Notes: generated from the sequence alone by a model not told the origin. A DNA stretch of 7,414 nt from Methanobacteriota archaeon (GCA_022561895.1 JADFQH010000144.1:1-7414), one strand, 5' to 3'. Shown: positions 1 through 6,618, numbered from the stretch's first letter. A program made the numbers and translations.

Positions 1-281
1 ATGCGTGGCTCGCGAGCGTGAGCATCTCCCGGAACAAGGCCTACACCGCCGCCGCATTGCAGATGCCGACGCACGAACTCGAAGACGTGACGAAACCGGA
101 GGGACCGCTGTACGGACTTCAGACGACCGATCACGAGAAGATCGTCATTTTCGGGGGTGGGTTTCCGCTCGAATCCGACGGCGAGATCATCGCGACGATC
201 GGTTCGAGCGGCGGCGACGTAGACGAGGATATGGAGGTCGCGCGGGCCGGAATCGAGAAGTTCGAGGAACTCGCGGGCTAA
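1..281 (+). CDS. GlcG/HbpS-family (DUF336) heme-binding-like protein, 3' part
   Basis: This is the C-terminal 92 residues of a protein whose start lies left of the window; the reading frame enters at base 3 and ends at TAA 279-281. The visible part has features of the GlcG/HbpS (DUF336) family: a SISRNKAYTAAA segment, a central GGGFPL turn, and a DGEIIATIGSSGGDVDEDMEVA stretch matching the family's glycine-rich strand-turn followed by a final helix (ARAGIEKFEEL). Family members are small proteins of roughly 130-150 aa. Some bind heme (HbpS) and others sit beside glycolate or diol metabolism genes; the true ligand here cannot be read from sequence. It is convergent with hemB, 88 bp away, which is suggestive but not proof of a heme link. 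No export signal can be judged because the N-terminus is missing. Confidence 0.8.
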   Translation, partial: AWLASVSISRNKAYTAAALQMPTHELEDVTKPEGPLYGLQTTDHEKIVIFGGGFPLESDGEIIATIGSSGGDVDEDMEVARAGIEKFEELAG

Positions 282-286
282 AAAAA
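280..286 (-). terminator. Oligo-T tract, possible hemB transcription terminator
   Basis: A run of seven A on the plus strand reads as T7 on the minus strand, 84 bases past the hemB stop codon. Archaeal transcription commonly stops at T-rich tracts. It overlaps the stop codon of the convergent DUF336 gene, so hemB transcripts would run up to the end of that gene. A small hairpin-capable repeat (307-323, CGGGA/TCCCG) lies between. Assignment rests only on position and composition. Confidence 0.35.
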
Positions 287-363
287 GGGGGCTTCTCAGA
301 GCGCTTCGGGACCGCGTTTCCCGGTGCCCAGCCTAGCGTTTTCGCGATCTCTTCGGCGAAGTT

Positions 364-380
364 ACCGAACTACGTTCGGT
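364..380 (-). repeat. Perfect 7-bp inverted repeat over the hemB stop codon
   Basis: ACCGAAC and GTTCGGT are separated by a 3-base TAC loop, and the hemB stop codon (370-372) sits at the loop. A second short dyad, CTTC-GGC-GAAG, occupies 351-361. Either could fold in the 3' end of the hemB message and protect it or help termination. No T-run follows directly, so it is not a bacterial-type terminator. Confidence 0.4.
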
Positions 381-1368
381 GGTCGGCCGAAAGCGCCTCG
401 GCGACGTTTTCGGCGAAATACGTCAGAATCAGATCCGCACCCGCGCGCTTGATCGAGAGCAGTGACTCCATCGCCGCCTTTTCGAGATCGAGCCAGCCCT
501 TTTCGGCGGCGGCGTGGAGCATGGCGTACTCGCCGGAAACGTTGTAGGCGGCGATCGGAAGGTCGGTGTTTTCTCGCACGTCTCGAACGATATCGAGGTA
601 GGGAAGTGCGGGCTTGACCATCAGTACGTCCGCACCCTGTTCTGCGTCGAGTCGTGCCTCTCGGATCGCTTCCCGACGATTCGCGGAGTCCATCTGATAA
701 TGCCGGCGATCCCCGAAGGCGGGTGCGCCGTCCGCGGCGTCCCTGAAGGGTCCGTAAAAGGCCGACTCGTACTTGACGGCGTAGCTCATGATCGGCACCT
801 CGGTGAAGCCCTCACGATCAAGCGCATCCCGAATGACGCCAACCATTCCGTCCATCATCCCACTCGGAGCGATCATGTCGGCTCCGGCCTCGGCCTGAGA
901 GATCGCCGTGCGCTCGATCAGTTCGAGCGTCGCGTCGTTCTCGACGGTCTGTTTGGGGTTTTCGGCCGCCTCGTCTTCGATTATTCCACAATGACCATGA
1001 GTCGTGTACTCACAGAAACAGAGGTCGGTGAGGACGTAAGCGTCAGTCTCGGCTTTGATTTCTCGTACTGCGCGTTGAACAACGCCATCTTCGGCCCATG
1101 CGCGGGTTCCTTGTTCGTCCTTCCCCTCGGGGATTCCAAAGAGCATCACGGCCTCGACGCCGGTTTCCCGAACCTCGTGGACGCGTTCGGCAGTTTCAGA
1201 AAGAGGGACGCGCTCGTGGCCGGGCATCGATTCGATGGGTACCCGTTCGTCCGTGGTGGCGTCGATGAAGACCGGCGCAATGAGATCTGAGGGAGAAAGT
1301 GAAGTCTCGCTGACCAGCGGGCGCACGCCGTCGCTCCGGAGGCGGCGCGGGCGCTTCGTGATGTCCAT
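370..1368 (-). CDS. hemB: Delta-aminolevulinic acid dehydratase (porphobilinogen synthase)
   Basis: HemB condenses two 5-aminolevulinate molecules to porphobilinogen, the first common step of tetrapyrrole synthesis (heme, siroheme, cobamides), in the cytoplasm. The 332-residue protein has the usual family length. Visible motifs are the cysteine zinc site in DLCFCEYTTHGHCG (Cys117, Cys119, Cys127), the first active-site lysine Lys199 in SYAVKYESAFYGPFRDA, the Schiff-base lysine Lys252 in VMVKPALPYLD (written VLMVKPALPYLD here), and the MDSANRREA segment at 226-234. The complete Cys triad argues for a zinc-dependent enzyme. The frame stays open upstream to 1806, but that extension overlaps the divergent gene and is not conserved-looking. 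ATG at 1368 gives the canonical N-terminus (RPRRLR) and has a TATA-like box 23-28 bases upstream. No other hem genes are visible next to it. Confidence 0.97.
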   Translation of the reverse strand: MDITKRPRRLRSDGVRPLVSETSLSPSDLIAPVFIDATTDERVPIESMPGHERVPLSETAERVHEVRETGVEAVMLFGIPEGKDEQGTRAWAEDGVVQRAVREIKAETDAYVLTDLCFCEYTTHGHCGIIEDEAAENPKQTVENDATLELIERTAISQAEAGADMIAPSGMMDGMVGVIRDALDREGFTEVPIMSYAVKYESAFYGPFRDAADGAPAFGDRRHYQMDSANRREAIREARLDAEQGADVLMVKPALPYLDIVRDVRENTDLPIAAYNVSGEYAMLHAAAEKGWLDLEKAAMESLLSIKRAGADLILTYFAENVAEALSADHRT

Positions 1369-1390
1369 ACCCGTTTTCGGGGTGGCTGGA

Positions 1391-1396
1391 TCAAAG
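1391..1396 (-). promoter_or_regulatory. hemB: TATA-like box for hemB
   Basis: On the minus strand the bases read CTTTGA, centred about 26 bases upstream of the hemB ATG. This is the position expected of the TATA box of a leaderless haloarchaeal transcript. The match to an A/T-rich TATA box is only moderate. Confidence 0.4.
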
Positions 1397-1406
1397 GCGT
1401 GTCGGG

Positions 1407-1413
1407 TATCTAT
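1407..1413 (+). promoter_or_regulatory. TATA-like box for the TIGR00725-family gene
   Basis: TATCTAT lies 22-28 bases upstream of the ATG at 1435, consistent with a leaderless transcript starting at or next to the start codon. It is about 15 bp from the hemB TATA-like box on the other strand, so the two promoters share a 66-bp region and could be co-regulated or interfere. Confidence 0.5.
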
Positions 1414-1434
1414 CTCGCCTCCGAACCGTTCGCT

Positions 1435-1878
1435 ATGCGAATCAGCGTTATCGGCGGCGGACGGATCGGCGAGGCAGATACCGAGATCGCCTACGAAGTA
1501 GGAAAACTGCTCGGCAAACAGGGTCACTCCCTCGTCTGTGGCGGTTGCACAGGTGTAATGGAAGCGGCCTGTCGCGGTGCGAAGGAAACGGGTGGGCAGA
1601 CGATCGGAATCCTGCCGGGGGTCGATCCAAGCGAGGCGAACGACTTCGTTGACGTACCCATTGCAACGGGACTCAGCAACGTCCGGAACGTCCTCGTCGC
1701 GCTCAACGGCGAGGCGGTGATCGCCATCGACGGCTCCTATGGCACGCTCTCGGAGATCGCCCATGCGCTCGATTTCGGGCGGCCGGTCGCCGGGATCGGA
1801 ACACATGAGATAACGGGCGTCGAGACGGTCGATTCGGCCGAAGCAGCTGTTGCGTACGTCGAAAAGATGCTCGAATGA
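1435..1878 (+). CDS. TIGR00725/LOG-like Rossmann-fold nucleotide-binding protein
   Basis: A 147-residue protein of the TIGR00725 family, related to the lysine-decarboxylase-like (LOG/YggA, SLOG) nucleotide-binding fold. It starts with a beta strand and a glycine turn (ISVIGGG, residues 3-9) and has HSLVCGGCTGVMEAACRGA at 31-49, typical of the phosphate-binding loop. DGSYGTLSEI at 99-108 is the family's GGxGTxxE motif with the second Gly as Ser; Glu107 matches the conserved acidic residue. LOG proteins act as cytokinin-riboside phosphoribohydrolases in plants and bacteria, but TIGR00725 members have no established reaction, so nucleotide or nucleoside-phosphate binding is as far as the sequence goes. 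The frame is open back to 1399, but ATG 1435 is the right N-terminus for the family and has a well-placed TATA. It is divergent from hemB and 86 bp ahead of the hydrolase. Confidence 0.88.
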   Translation: MRISVIGGGRIGEADTEIAYEVGKLLGKQGHSLVCGGCTGVMEAACRGAKETGGQTIGILPGVDPSEANDFVDVPIATGLSNVRNVLVALNGEAVIAIDGSYGTLSEIAHALDFGRPVAGIGTHEITGVETVDSAEAAVAYVEKMLE

Positions 1879-1964
1879 GGATCATTTCTGCTGTGATTAC
1901 TGTTGACAACCGAAGAAACACTGATACCTCTCGGCTGTGTCCGTCCACCCGTCGTTTTCCAATT

Positions 1965-2843
1965 ATGACACTGAACCGACGGCAGTTCATCGGCACGACC
2001 GGGGCAGCGCTCGCCGGAGCCGGGTTGCTCGGGCGAAACGCAACGGCGAGGAGCGAGAGGGTCCCACAGGTCACAACGTTTGACCACTTCGATAATGACG
2101 CAAACCTTACTGATGGAAACACCGAGACGAACTACGAGACGAGCGGCGATGTACCGGGAATCGACGCGGAGCACGTCGCGGACCTCACTGTCCTCGTCCA
2201 CGGCTGGCGGCCCACACAGAACGACGAGGAGGCGCGCGAGGACAACGCCGAAAAGTTCGCCGAAGCCAACCGTGAACTCGGTGGATCGGGATACGATGGC
2301 ACCGTAATCGGCTACGAATGGGATTCCCACCGTGGCGACAGTCTCGACTCGGGCTGGGCCGATGCGAACCGGATCGCGGAGCGAAACGGCCCGAAGCTCG
2401 CCCAGTTCGTGCGTGATTACCGCGACCAGCGACCGAACGCCGCCCTCCGAATCGCAAGCCATTCGCTCGGCACGTTGGTGCTGGTTCACTGTCTGGAGGA
2501 ACTTGACGAGGACTGGACGGGTCAACATCCGCCGATCACAACGGCCCACCCCTTCGGCTCCGCCGTCGATCACGACCGGCCGACGTCGGCGTATCCGGAG
2601 ACTCGAACGGCTATCGAGGAAGGGGTCGGTGCGGTCCACAACTACCACAGTCGGCTCGACTCGGTTCTCAAGGCCGCCTACGAACCCCGCGAGACGGACC
2701 GTGCGCTCGGCCGTCACGGGGCAGATTCGGACCACGAGGCTCCGGCGAACTACATCGATCACGACGTGACCGACACAGTGGGACTCGATCACGAGGGGTA
2801 TCTAGAGAACGCCTCGGATCTGATGGTCTCACATATGGGGTGA
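1965..2843 (+). CDS. Tat-exported alpha/beta hydrolase
   Basis: A 292-residue protein with a twin-arginine signal at its N-terminus: NRRQFIG at 4-10, then a hydrophobic segment ending near Ala28, so it should be folded in the cytoplasm and exported. The mature part has alpha/beta-hydrolase landmarks: the strand-turn LTVLVHGW (residues 74-81, oxyanion-hole region), the nucleophile elbow SHSLG with Ser167, a likely catalytic acid Asp232 in NYHSRLDSVL, and a late His276 in GLDHEGYL. It therefore probably cleaves an ester or amide outside the cell; the substrate is unknown. The frame extends upstream to an ATG overlapping the previous stop codon (1875), but that start would bury the Tat motif about 30 residues in, so ATG 1965 is chosen. 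Codon use is ordinary haloarchaeal. No convincing TATA box stands 25-30 bases upstream, so it may be read through from the preceding gene. Confidence 0.88.
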   Translation: MTLNRRQFIGTTGAALAGAGLLGRNATARSERVPQVTTFDHFDNDANLTDGNTETNYETSGDVPGIDAEHVADLTVLVHGWRPTQNDEEAREDNAEKFAEANRELGGSGYDGTVIGYEWDSHRGDSLDSGWADANRIAERNGPKLAQFVRDYRDQRPNAALRIASHSLGTLVLVHCLEELDEDWTGQHPPITTAHPFGSAVDHDRPTSAYPETRTAIEEGVGAVHNYHSRLDSVLKAAYEPRETDRALGRHGADSDHEAPANYIDHDVTDTVGLDHEGYLENASDLMVSHMG

Positions 2844-3106
2844 ACTGCCTGCCAGTTTCGATGAAATAGCAAGTTCTACATATGTTGGTGGCCCGACGAC
2901 GCAAATACGGTCGGCAACCGCATCCGTGGCGTTGATCTCTCTCCTGCCATACTTTCCATGCTATACGTTTCCGAGAGCCTGTTCGAGAAGACGGTCGAGC
3001 GCTACTGCGATCACTCGTTGAGCTTTACATTCTTTCGTTCGACGATGACTTGGATAGGGTCACGGAGCGGTTGGATTCCACAGGTCCCTGAACGAGTATC
3101 CACCGT
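2844..3106. other. Intergenic stretch with possible decayed coding sequence
   Basis: No secure gene here. On the plus strand ATG 2958 opens a 50-codon frame ending at TAA 3108-3110. Its first 24 codons have mostly G or C at the third position (beginning MLYVSESLFEKTVERYCDHSL), after which the pattern weakens. From about 3011 the next frame reads more like protein (LVELYILSFDDDLDRVTERLDSTGP, stop at the TGA ending near 3091). Both fragments are unrecognised. This pattern suits a frameshifted gene remnant, possibly from a transposon or accessory gene, but no terminal repeats or transposase motifs are visible. Confidence 0.25.
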
Positions 3107-3523
3107 TTAACATGGTTCTTCGCTCGTACTGCTCGGAATATCGATCTTACCGTTTTCCCGGATCCGGACGATAATAGAATAGCAGCTCCCTTCGCGGTCC
3201 TCCAACGGATACTCCCTCGTCTCCCATTCTTCGTCCCCATCGATCCGCGCCCGTACTATGAACGATCCTGTCTCGGATGGCCACTCGTTACGGATCACCC
3301 ATATCTTTTCTTCGTCTTTGTTCGGAGGCACTTCATGGATCTCATTGTACGCGAGTTCACCGTCCCATTTCACTTGTAGCTCTAGTTCCTTCGTTTGTTC
3401 TTGCTGATTCAGAATACTAACATCTGACAGTTCTGCTTCTCCTCTACCTTGCAATGAATTGCATCCGGTCAACCCGCTAACTACTAACAACGTAATGATA
3501 TTAATAAACATCCTACGTTTCAT
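3107..3523 (-). CDS. Small haloarchaeal lipoprotein, function unknown
   Basis: A 138-residue protein with an export signal: KRRMFIN at 2-8, a hydrophobic core (IITLLVVSGLTG), and a lipobox LTGC with Cys21 as the lipidated residue. The RR followed by hydrophobics suggests the Tat route used by most haloarchaeal lipoproteins. The mature part (about 118 aa) is acidic and rich in alternating hydrophobic strands (SFIVRARIDG, CYSIIVRIRENGKIDI), which suggests a single beta-sandwich domain tethered outside the membrane. Cys114 and the terminal Cys138 could form a disulfide. I recognise the general layout of small haloarchaeal lipoproteins but no named family. Codon use is clearly more AT-rich than in the flanking genes. 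It is divergent from the broken Tat-exported gene at 3626 across a 102-bp, 30% GC gap, so the two may share regulation. Start is the ATG that places the signal peptide at the N-terminus. Confidence 0.75.
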   Translation of the reverse strand: MKRRMFINIITLLVVSGLTGCNSLQGRGEAELSDVSILNQQEQTKELELQVKWDGELAYNEIHEVPPNKDEEKIWVIRNEWPSETGSFIVRARIDGDEEWETREYPLEDREGSCYSIIVRIRENGKIDIPSSTSEEPC

Positions 3524-3586
3524 TTATAAGTCAGTATCACGCAGATCACATAGCTCTTACCTATAATATCAATAAAGAGATATAGT

Positions 3587-3616
3587 GAATAGAAAAGCTT
3601 ATTGCAGAATAGAAAA
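3587..3616 (+). repeat. Paired 10-bp direct repeats around a TATA-like box
   Basis: GAATAGAAAA occurs at 3587-3596 and again at 3607-3616, a 20-bp step or about two helical turns. The TATA-like CTTATT (3598-3603) lies between them and the gene start at 3626 follows. Placement fits an operator for a regulator binding one face of DNA. The AT-rich composition raises the odds of chance repetition. A second 10-bp direct repeat, AAGAGATATA, occurs at 3575-3584 and 3637-3646. Confidence 0.4.
3598..3603 (+). promoter_or_regulatory. TATA-like box for the broken Tat-exported gene
   Basis: CTTATT is centred about 26 bases upstream of ATG 3626, the spacing expected for a leaderless haloarchaeal transcript. 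The surrounding DNA is so AT-rich that other boxes are possible. Confidence 0.4.
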
Positions 3617-3625
3617 ACCCAACAT

Positions 3626-4382
3626 ATGAAAAAGAGAAGAGATATAAATAAATCAACAAGACGACTATATCTAAAAAGCGCTGGTCTTGCTGGCAGTGCG
3701 TTTCTGGCAGCAGTACCCGCTATTTCCACCGAAGCTAGCTCGCAACCTAGTCCCTGCTGTGGAGGTGGTGGTGGTGATCGACGCCCTTCTGTCCAATTCA
3801 CTTCCTCGCAAGAGAAATCAATCGAATCTGACACACTAACAATGACTACAACCGTTGAGCATGAAGGGACATTCGAACAAGAGGGCGGACGGCGAAATTA
3901 TCAATCATATCAGTAATATTGAGGACGATCCGAACTACAAGCATTGGATGTGGAACTACGCACCAAGCGCTGAGCAGAAAATCTGCCAGCAGATGGACCC
4001 TATCTTCCGAGAAGGATCGGATGGTAGTACATGTCGGATCCGATCTGTCGCTGATTCACTCGGCAATCGGATTTTCTTCCATTTTGGTGACACACCTGAT
4101 ACCAGTGCACGCCCTATGGACCCCAGTGATGGAGTTTCGTCGACGGAACAGACAGAGGATGGCGCACAGGTGCTCTGGCAAACTCCCGGCTTGGAAGAAG
4201 CTGATTTCTATTCGCCACCTCCTGTGTCTGATATGACACGCAACGAGAGACGTAAGTTCGGTGTGCCCCAACTTGGGGCTAGTGAAAACATATCCGCGTT
4301 AGATATTGAGAGAAATGACGCTATCTATGAATATCAACGATCTCCGATCACTATTGCTGGTCAATCAGTCGATATTAGCTAA
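3626..4382 (+). pseudogene. Tat-exported protein of unknown function, broken by a frameshift
   Basis: Two overlapping frames make one interrupted gene. The first (ATG 3626, stop at 3916) begins with a twin-arginine signal, TRRLYLK at 11-17, and the hydrophobic run AGLAGSAFLAAVPAIS, followed by a Cys-Cys-Gly5 turn (residues 44-50). After residue 86 (Glu, codon 3881-3883) its sequence turns into RRNYQSYQ and stops. The second frame, open from 3846 to the TAA at 4380-4382, carries the rest: NYKHWMWNYAPSAEQKICQQM, two cysteines (KICQQ, STCRI), and an acidic C-terminal half. Removing one G from the GGG at 3883-3885 joins them into about 251 residues. No family is recognised. Alternatives are a base-calling error, a natural pseudogene, programmed +1 shifting, or two genes (the second from ATG 3861, 173 aa, without an export signal). 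Codon use is AT-richer than in neighbours. Its stop is 8 bp from the stop of the convergent oxidoreductase gene. Confidence 0.65.
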
Positions 4383-4390
4383 CTCCTCAT

Positions 4391-6514
4391 CTATTTTGCT
4401 TCGACCGCCTCGATCAGCAGCTCCGCAACATCGACGATCTCGATCTCCTCTTCGAAGTCGCCAGTCTTCCGGCCGTCCTCGTACATCGTCATGCACATCG
4501 GGCAGGCCACCACGAACTTCTCGATCTCGTTTCCGGCCCCCGTATCCTCCAAGGCCTCTCGAAGTCGCTCCTCACTTGGCTTTGGCTCCTCGTCGAACTC
4601 CATCCAGAGGCCACCGCCGCCCCCGCCACAACAAAAGGAGTCCGCGCGGTTGCGCGGCATTTCGTAGAGCTCGCAGCCCGTCGCGCGCACGAGATCGCGG
4701 GGCGCTTCGTACTCGTCGTTGTACCGGCCGAGATGACACGGATCGTGATAGGTGACCGTATAGTCGAGTTCATTTCCTGCAAGTCCGAGCCGTCCTTCTC
4801 CTACTAGATCCTCGACTGCTTGGGTCCAGTGCAGCACCTCGATCTTCCCATCCGAATTCCACTGCTCCTCGTACTCGAAGGGCATCATCGGGTCGTCGGC
4901 AAATTCCTCAAAATCCACCTCGGGGTACTCGTTTTTCATCGTATTATAGGAATGAGGATCGGTACAGACGATCTTCTCGAACGCACAGTCCTCGAACGTT
5001 TCGACGTGGTGGCCGGCGAGTTCAAGGTAAAGAAACTCCTCGCCGATCCGGCGCACGTCGTTTCCATCATATTTTTCGTCGTCGAAGAGGATGCCAAAGG
5101 AGACGTCCGCCTGCTCGAACAGTTTCGCGAGCGAGCGGGCGACTTTTTTATTTCTATCGTCGAAGCTCGGGTAATCCCCGACGTACCAGAGATACTCGAC
5201 TTCTTCATCCCTTGCGTCCGTGAGGTCGAATTCGAGTTCATCAGCCCAGTCCGCTCGTTTGCGCTGGGGTTCCCCGAAGGTGTTCCCTTTGCTCATCACG
5301 TCCTGAAACACGTCTTGAACATTGGAATCCACATCGCCCTGATCGGTGAGCTGGCGGTTCATTCTGGTAAAGCTGTTCAGATGCTCGATCTCGACGGGAC
5401 AGGCGTCCATGCAGGCCATACAGGCCATACAGGATTCCATCGTCTCGGCGTTGATCACACCGCTTCCGCCGTCCGCGATGATGGGTTTGTCCTCGCTTCC
5501 GGCGTCTATATCCTCGCGGTAGCTCTTGAGATCGAGAATTACATCTCGAGGGTCGAGCGGTCTATTGCTAGCTTTTGCGGGACAGACCGCAGAACACCGC
5601 CCGCATTTGGTGCAGGCGTCCTGATCGAGCAGCTCCTTCCACGAAAAATCCTCGATGGATTCGGCGTTCGTCGCATCCAGATCGGCGGGCACATTAGGCA
5701 GAACTTTTCCCGACTGCTCATCGCGGGTGACGACGTTCGCAAAGGATGAAAGCATGTGGAAGGGCTTTGCGAAGGGGATCCACGCGATAAAGAGCAGCGC
5801 GAGAATCGAGTGGTGCCACCAGACGGCTGGATAGATCGCGGCGGCTCCTTCGGGCGTGAGTCCGCCTGCTTCGAACAAGCCCGCGGTAAAGACGCCGACG
5901 AAGCTCACGGTTTCTGCGGTGCGGATCTCCTGACCGACCATCGAGACGCCCTGGACGAGAAAGCCGCCAACACCCAAGAGAAAGAGCGCCCAGATGAACG
6001 CGTCGTCCTCCAGACTCGAGTGAGGACCGAAGAGGCGCTGATTCTGTACGACGTAGCGCCGGTACATCGCCATCCCGATGCCGACGACGAAGAGCAAGCC
6101 GAAGGCGTCGAGCACCAGTTGATAGGCGAGATAGAAGTCGCCGACCCAGAACGATTCCCCTGTAATGATGTTGTAGAAGTCGAGATCGATAAAGAGGATC
6201 GTGGTTCCAATGAGGAGGACGAGAAAGCCCCACATGATGAAAGCGTGCATCAGTCCGCCATACAGATCGCGGTTGAACTGTTTTTCGTTCGAGCCGACGA
6301 TCCGCGCGGCTGTGACGACCCGCGAGCCGAGTTCGTCGAGGCGCTCGCGGGGCTCTTCCTCGCCCTCTGCATAGCGGGCGAAGCGGGCGTAGACGCCGTA
6401 AACGAAGACGAGAACGGCGACGATCGAGAGGAAGTAGAACATACCTTGGCCTATTGGCCCGATCTGCCAGAACGTCTCGCGGGTGATCTCCCCGCCGGTC
6501 TGGGCGACGTGCAT
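4391..6514 (-). CDS. Membrane-bound heterodisulfide-reductase-like Fe-S oxidoreductase
   Basis: A 707-residue fusion of a cytochrome-b-like membrane domain to HdrD-like iron-sulfur domains. Residues 1-260 hold about six membrane segments with histidines suited to heme b (His90 in GLMHAFIMWGF, His234/235 in WWHHSILALLF, His253), as in NarI/HdrE. Two [4Fe-4S] motifs follow: CTKCGRCSAVCP (Cys301, 304, 307, 311) and CMACMACMDACP (Cys362, 365, 368, 372). Then come two CCG (DUF224) domains. The second is complete (Cys593 in DPCH, Cys628-Cys629 before a glycine run, Cys671 and Cys674). The first keeps the fold pattern (KYDGNDVRRIGEEFLYLELAG) but lacks the cysteines. Proteins of this layout, including ETF:menaquinone oxidoreductases, move electrons between a soluble carrier and the quinone pool. 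An ETF partner is inferred here; no etf genes are visible. ATG 6514 is supported by a TATA-like box about 25-32 bases upstream. Confidence 0.9.
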   Translation of the reverse strand: MHVAQTGGEITRETFWQIGPIGQGMFYFLSIVAVLVFVYGVYARFARYAEGEEEPRERLDELGSRVVTAARIVGSNEKQFNRDLYGGLMHAFIMWGFLVLLIGTTILFIDLDFYNIITGESFWVGDFYLAYQLVLDAFGLLFVVGIGMAMYRRYVVQNQRLFGPHSSLEDDAFIWALFLLGVGGFLVQGVSMVGQEIRTAETVSFVGVFTAGLFEAGGLTPEGAAAIYPAVWWHHSILALLFIAWIPFAKPFHMLSSFANVVTRDEQSGKVLPNVPADLDATNAESIEDFSWKELLDQDACTKCGRCSAVCPAKASNRPLDPRDVILDLKSYREDIDAGSEDKPIIADGGSGVINAETMESCMACMACMDACPVEIEHLNSFTRMNRQLTDQGDVDSNVQDVFQDVMSKGNTFGEPQRKRADWADELEFDLTDARDEEVEYLWYVGDYPSFDDRNKKVARSLAKLFEQADVSFGILFDDEKYDGNDVRRIGEEFLYLELAGHHVETFEDCAFEKIVCTDPHSYNTMKNEYPEVDFEEFADDPMMPFEYEEQWNSDGKIEVLHWTQAVEDLVGEGRLGLAGNELDYTVTYHDPCHLGRYNDEYEAPRDLVRATGCELYEMPRNRADSFCCGGGGGGLWMEFDEEPKPSEERLREALEDTGAGNEIEKFVVACPMCMTMYEDGRKTGDFEEEIEIVDVAELLIEAVEAK

Positions 6515-6538
6515 AATCGTTCACCGGCGTAGCGGACG

Positions 6539-6546
6539 CTTAAACC
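6539..6546 (-). promoter_or_regulatory. TATA-like box for the Fe-S oxidoreductase gene
   Basis: On the minus strand the bases read GGTTTAAG, lying 25-32 bases upstream of the ATG at 6514. That is the expected TATA spacing for a leaderless transcript and supports this start codon. Confidence 0.55.
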
Positions 6547-6567
6547 TTACCACCGCACATGCGACTT

Positions 6568-6618
6568 CCACTGTTCGTTACTCGATACAACTCTTTCCGC
6601 CTCTACGCTGAACAGTGG
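6568..6618. repeat. 9-bp perfect inverted repeat with 33-bp spacer
   Basis: CCACTGTTC (6568-6576) is matched by GAACAGTGG (6610-6618). It lies just upstream of the oxidoreductase TATA-like box (6539-6546, minus strand), where archaeal activators or some repressors bind. A 9-bp match over this distance could also be chance. Confidence 0.3.

Larger units (their letters stand above)
3524..3625. promoter_or_regulatory. AT-rich divergent promoter region of the island
   Basis: These 102 bases between the two divergent starts contain 31 G/C (30%), far below the surrounding haloarchaeal DNA. They offer several TATA-like stretches. For the minus-strand lipoprotein, GATATTATAG (complement of 3561-3570) would place transcription start near 3540, with a short leader. 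For the plus-strand gene the best candidate is at 3598-3603. Which of these is used cannot be settled by eye. Confidence 0.5.

Noticed and set aside
1369..1806. N-terminal extension of hemB by about 146 residues on the minus strand
   Set aside because: It lies antisense to the TIGR00725-family gene, and HemB already has its full family length from ATG 1368.
1875..1964. ATGA overlap start for the hydrolase, as if translationally coupled to the upstream gene
   Set aside because: It would place the twin-arginine motif about 30 residues inside; the signal needs to be N-terminal, so ATG 1965 fits better.
3520..3834. Minus-strand frame with a strongly hydrophobic C-terminal half
   Set aside because: It is antisense to the Tat signal region and the AT-rich promoter region; the hydrophobicity comes from T-rich complement sequence.
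4820..5749. Long plus-strand frame of 309 codons
   Set aside because: It is the complement of the oxidoreductase gene, whose cysteine motifs are unmistakable; long antisense frames are common in GC-rich haloarchaeal genes.
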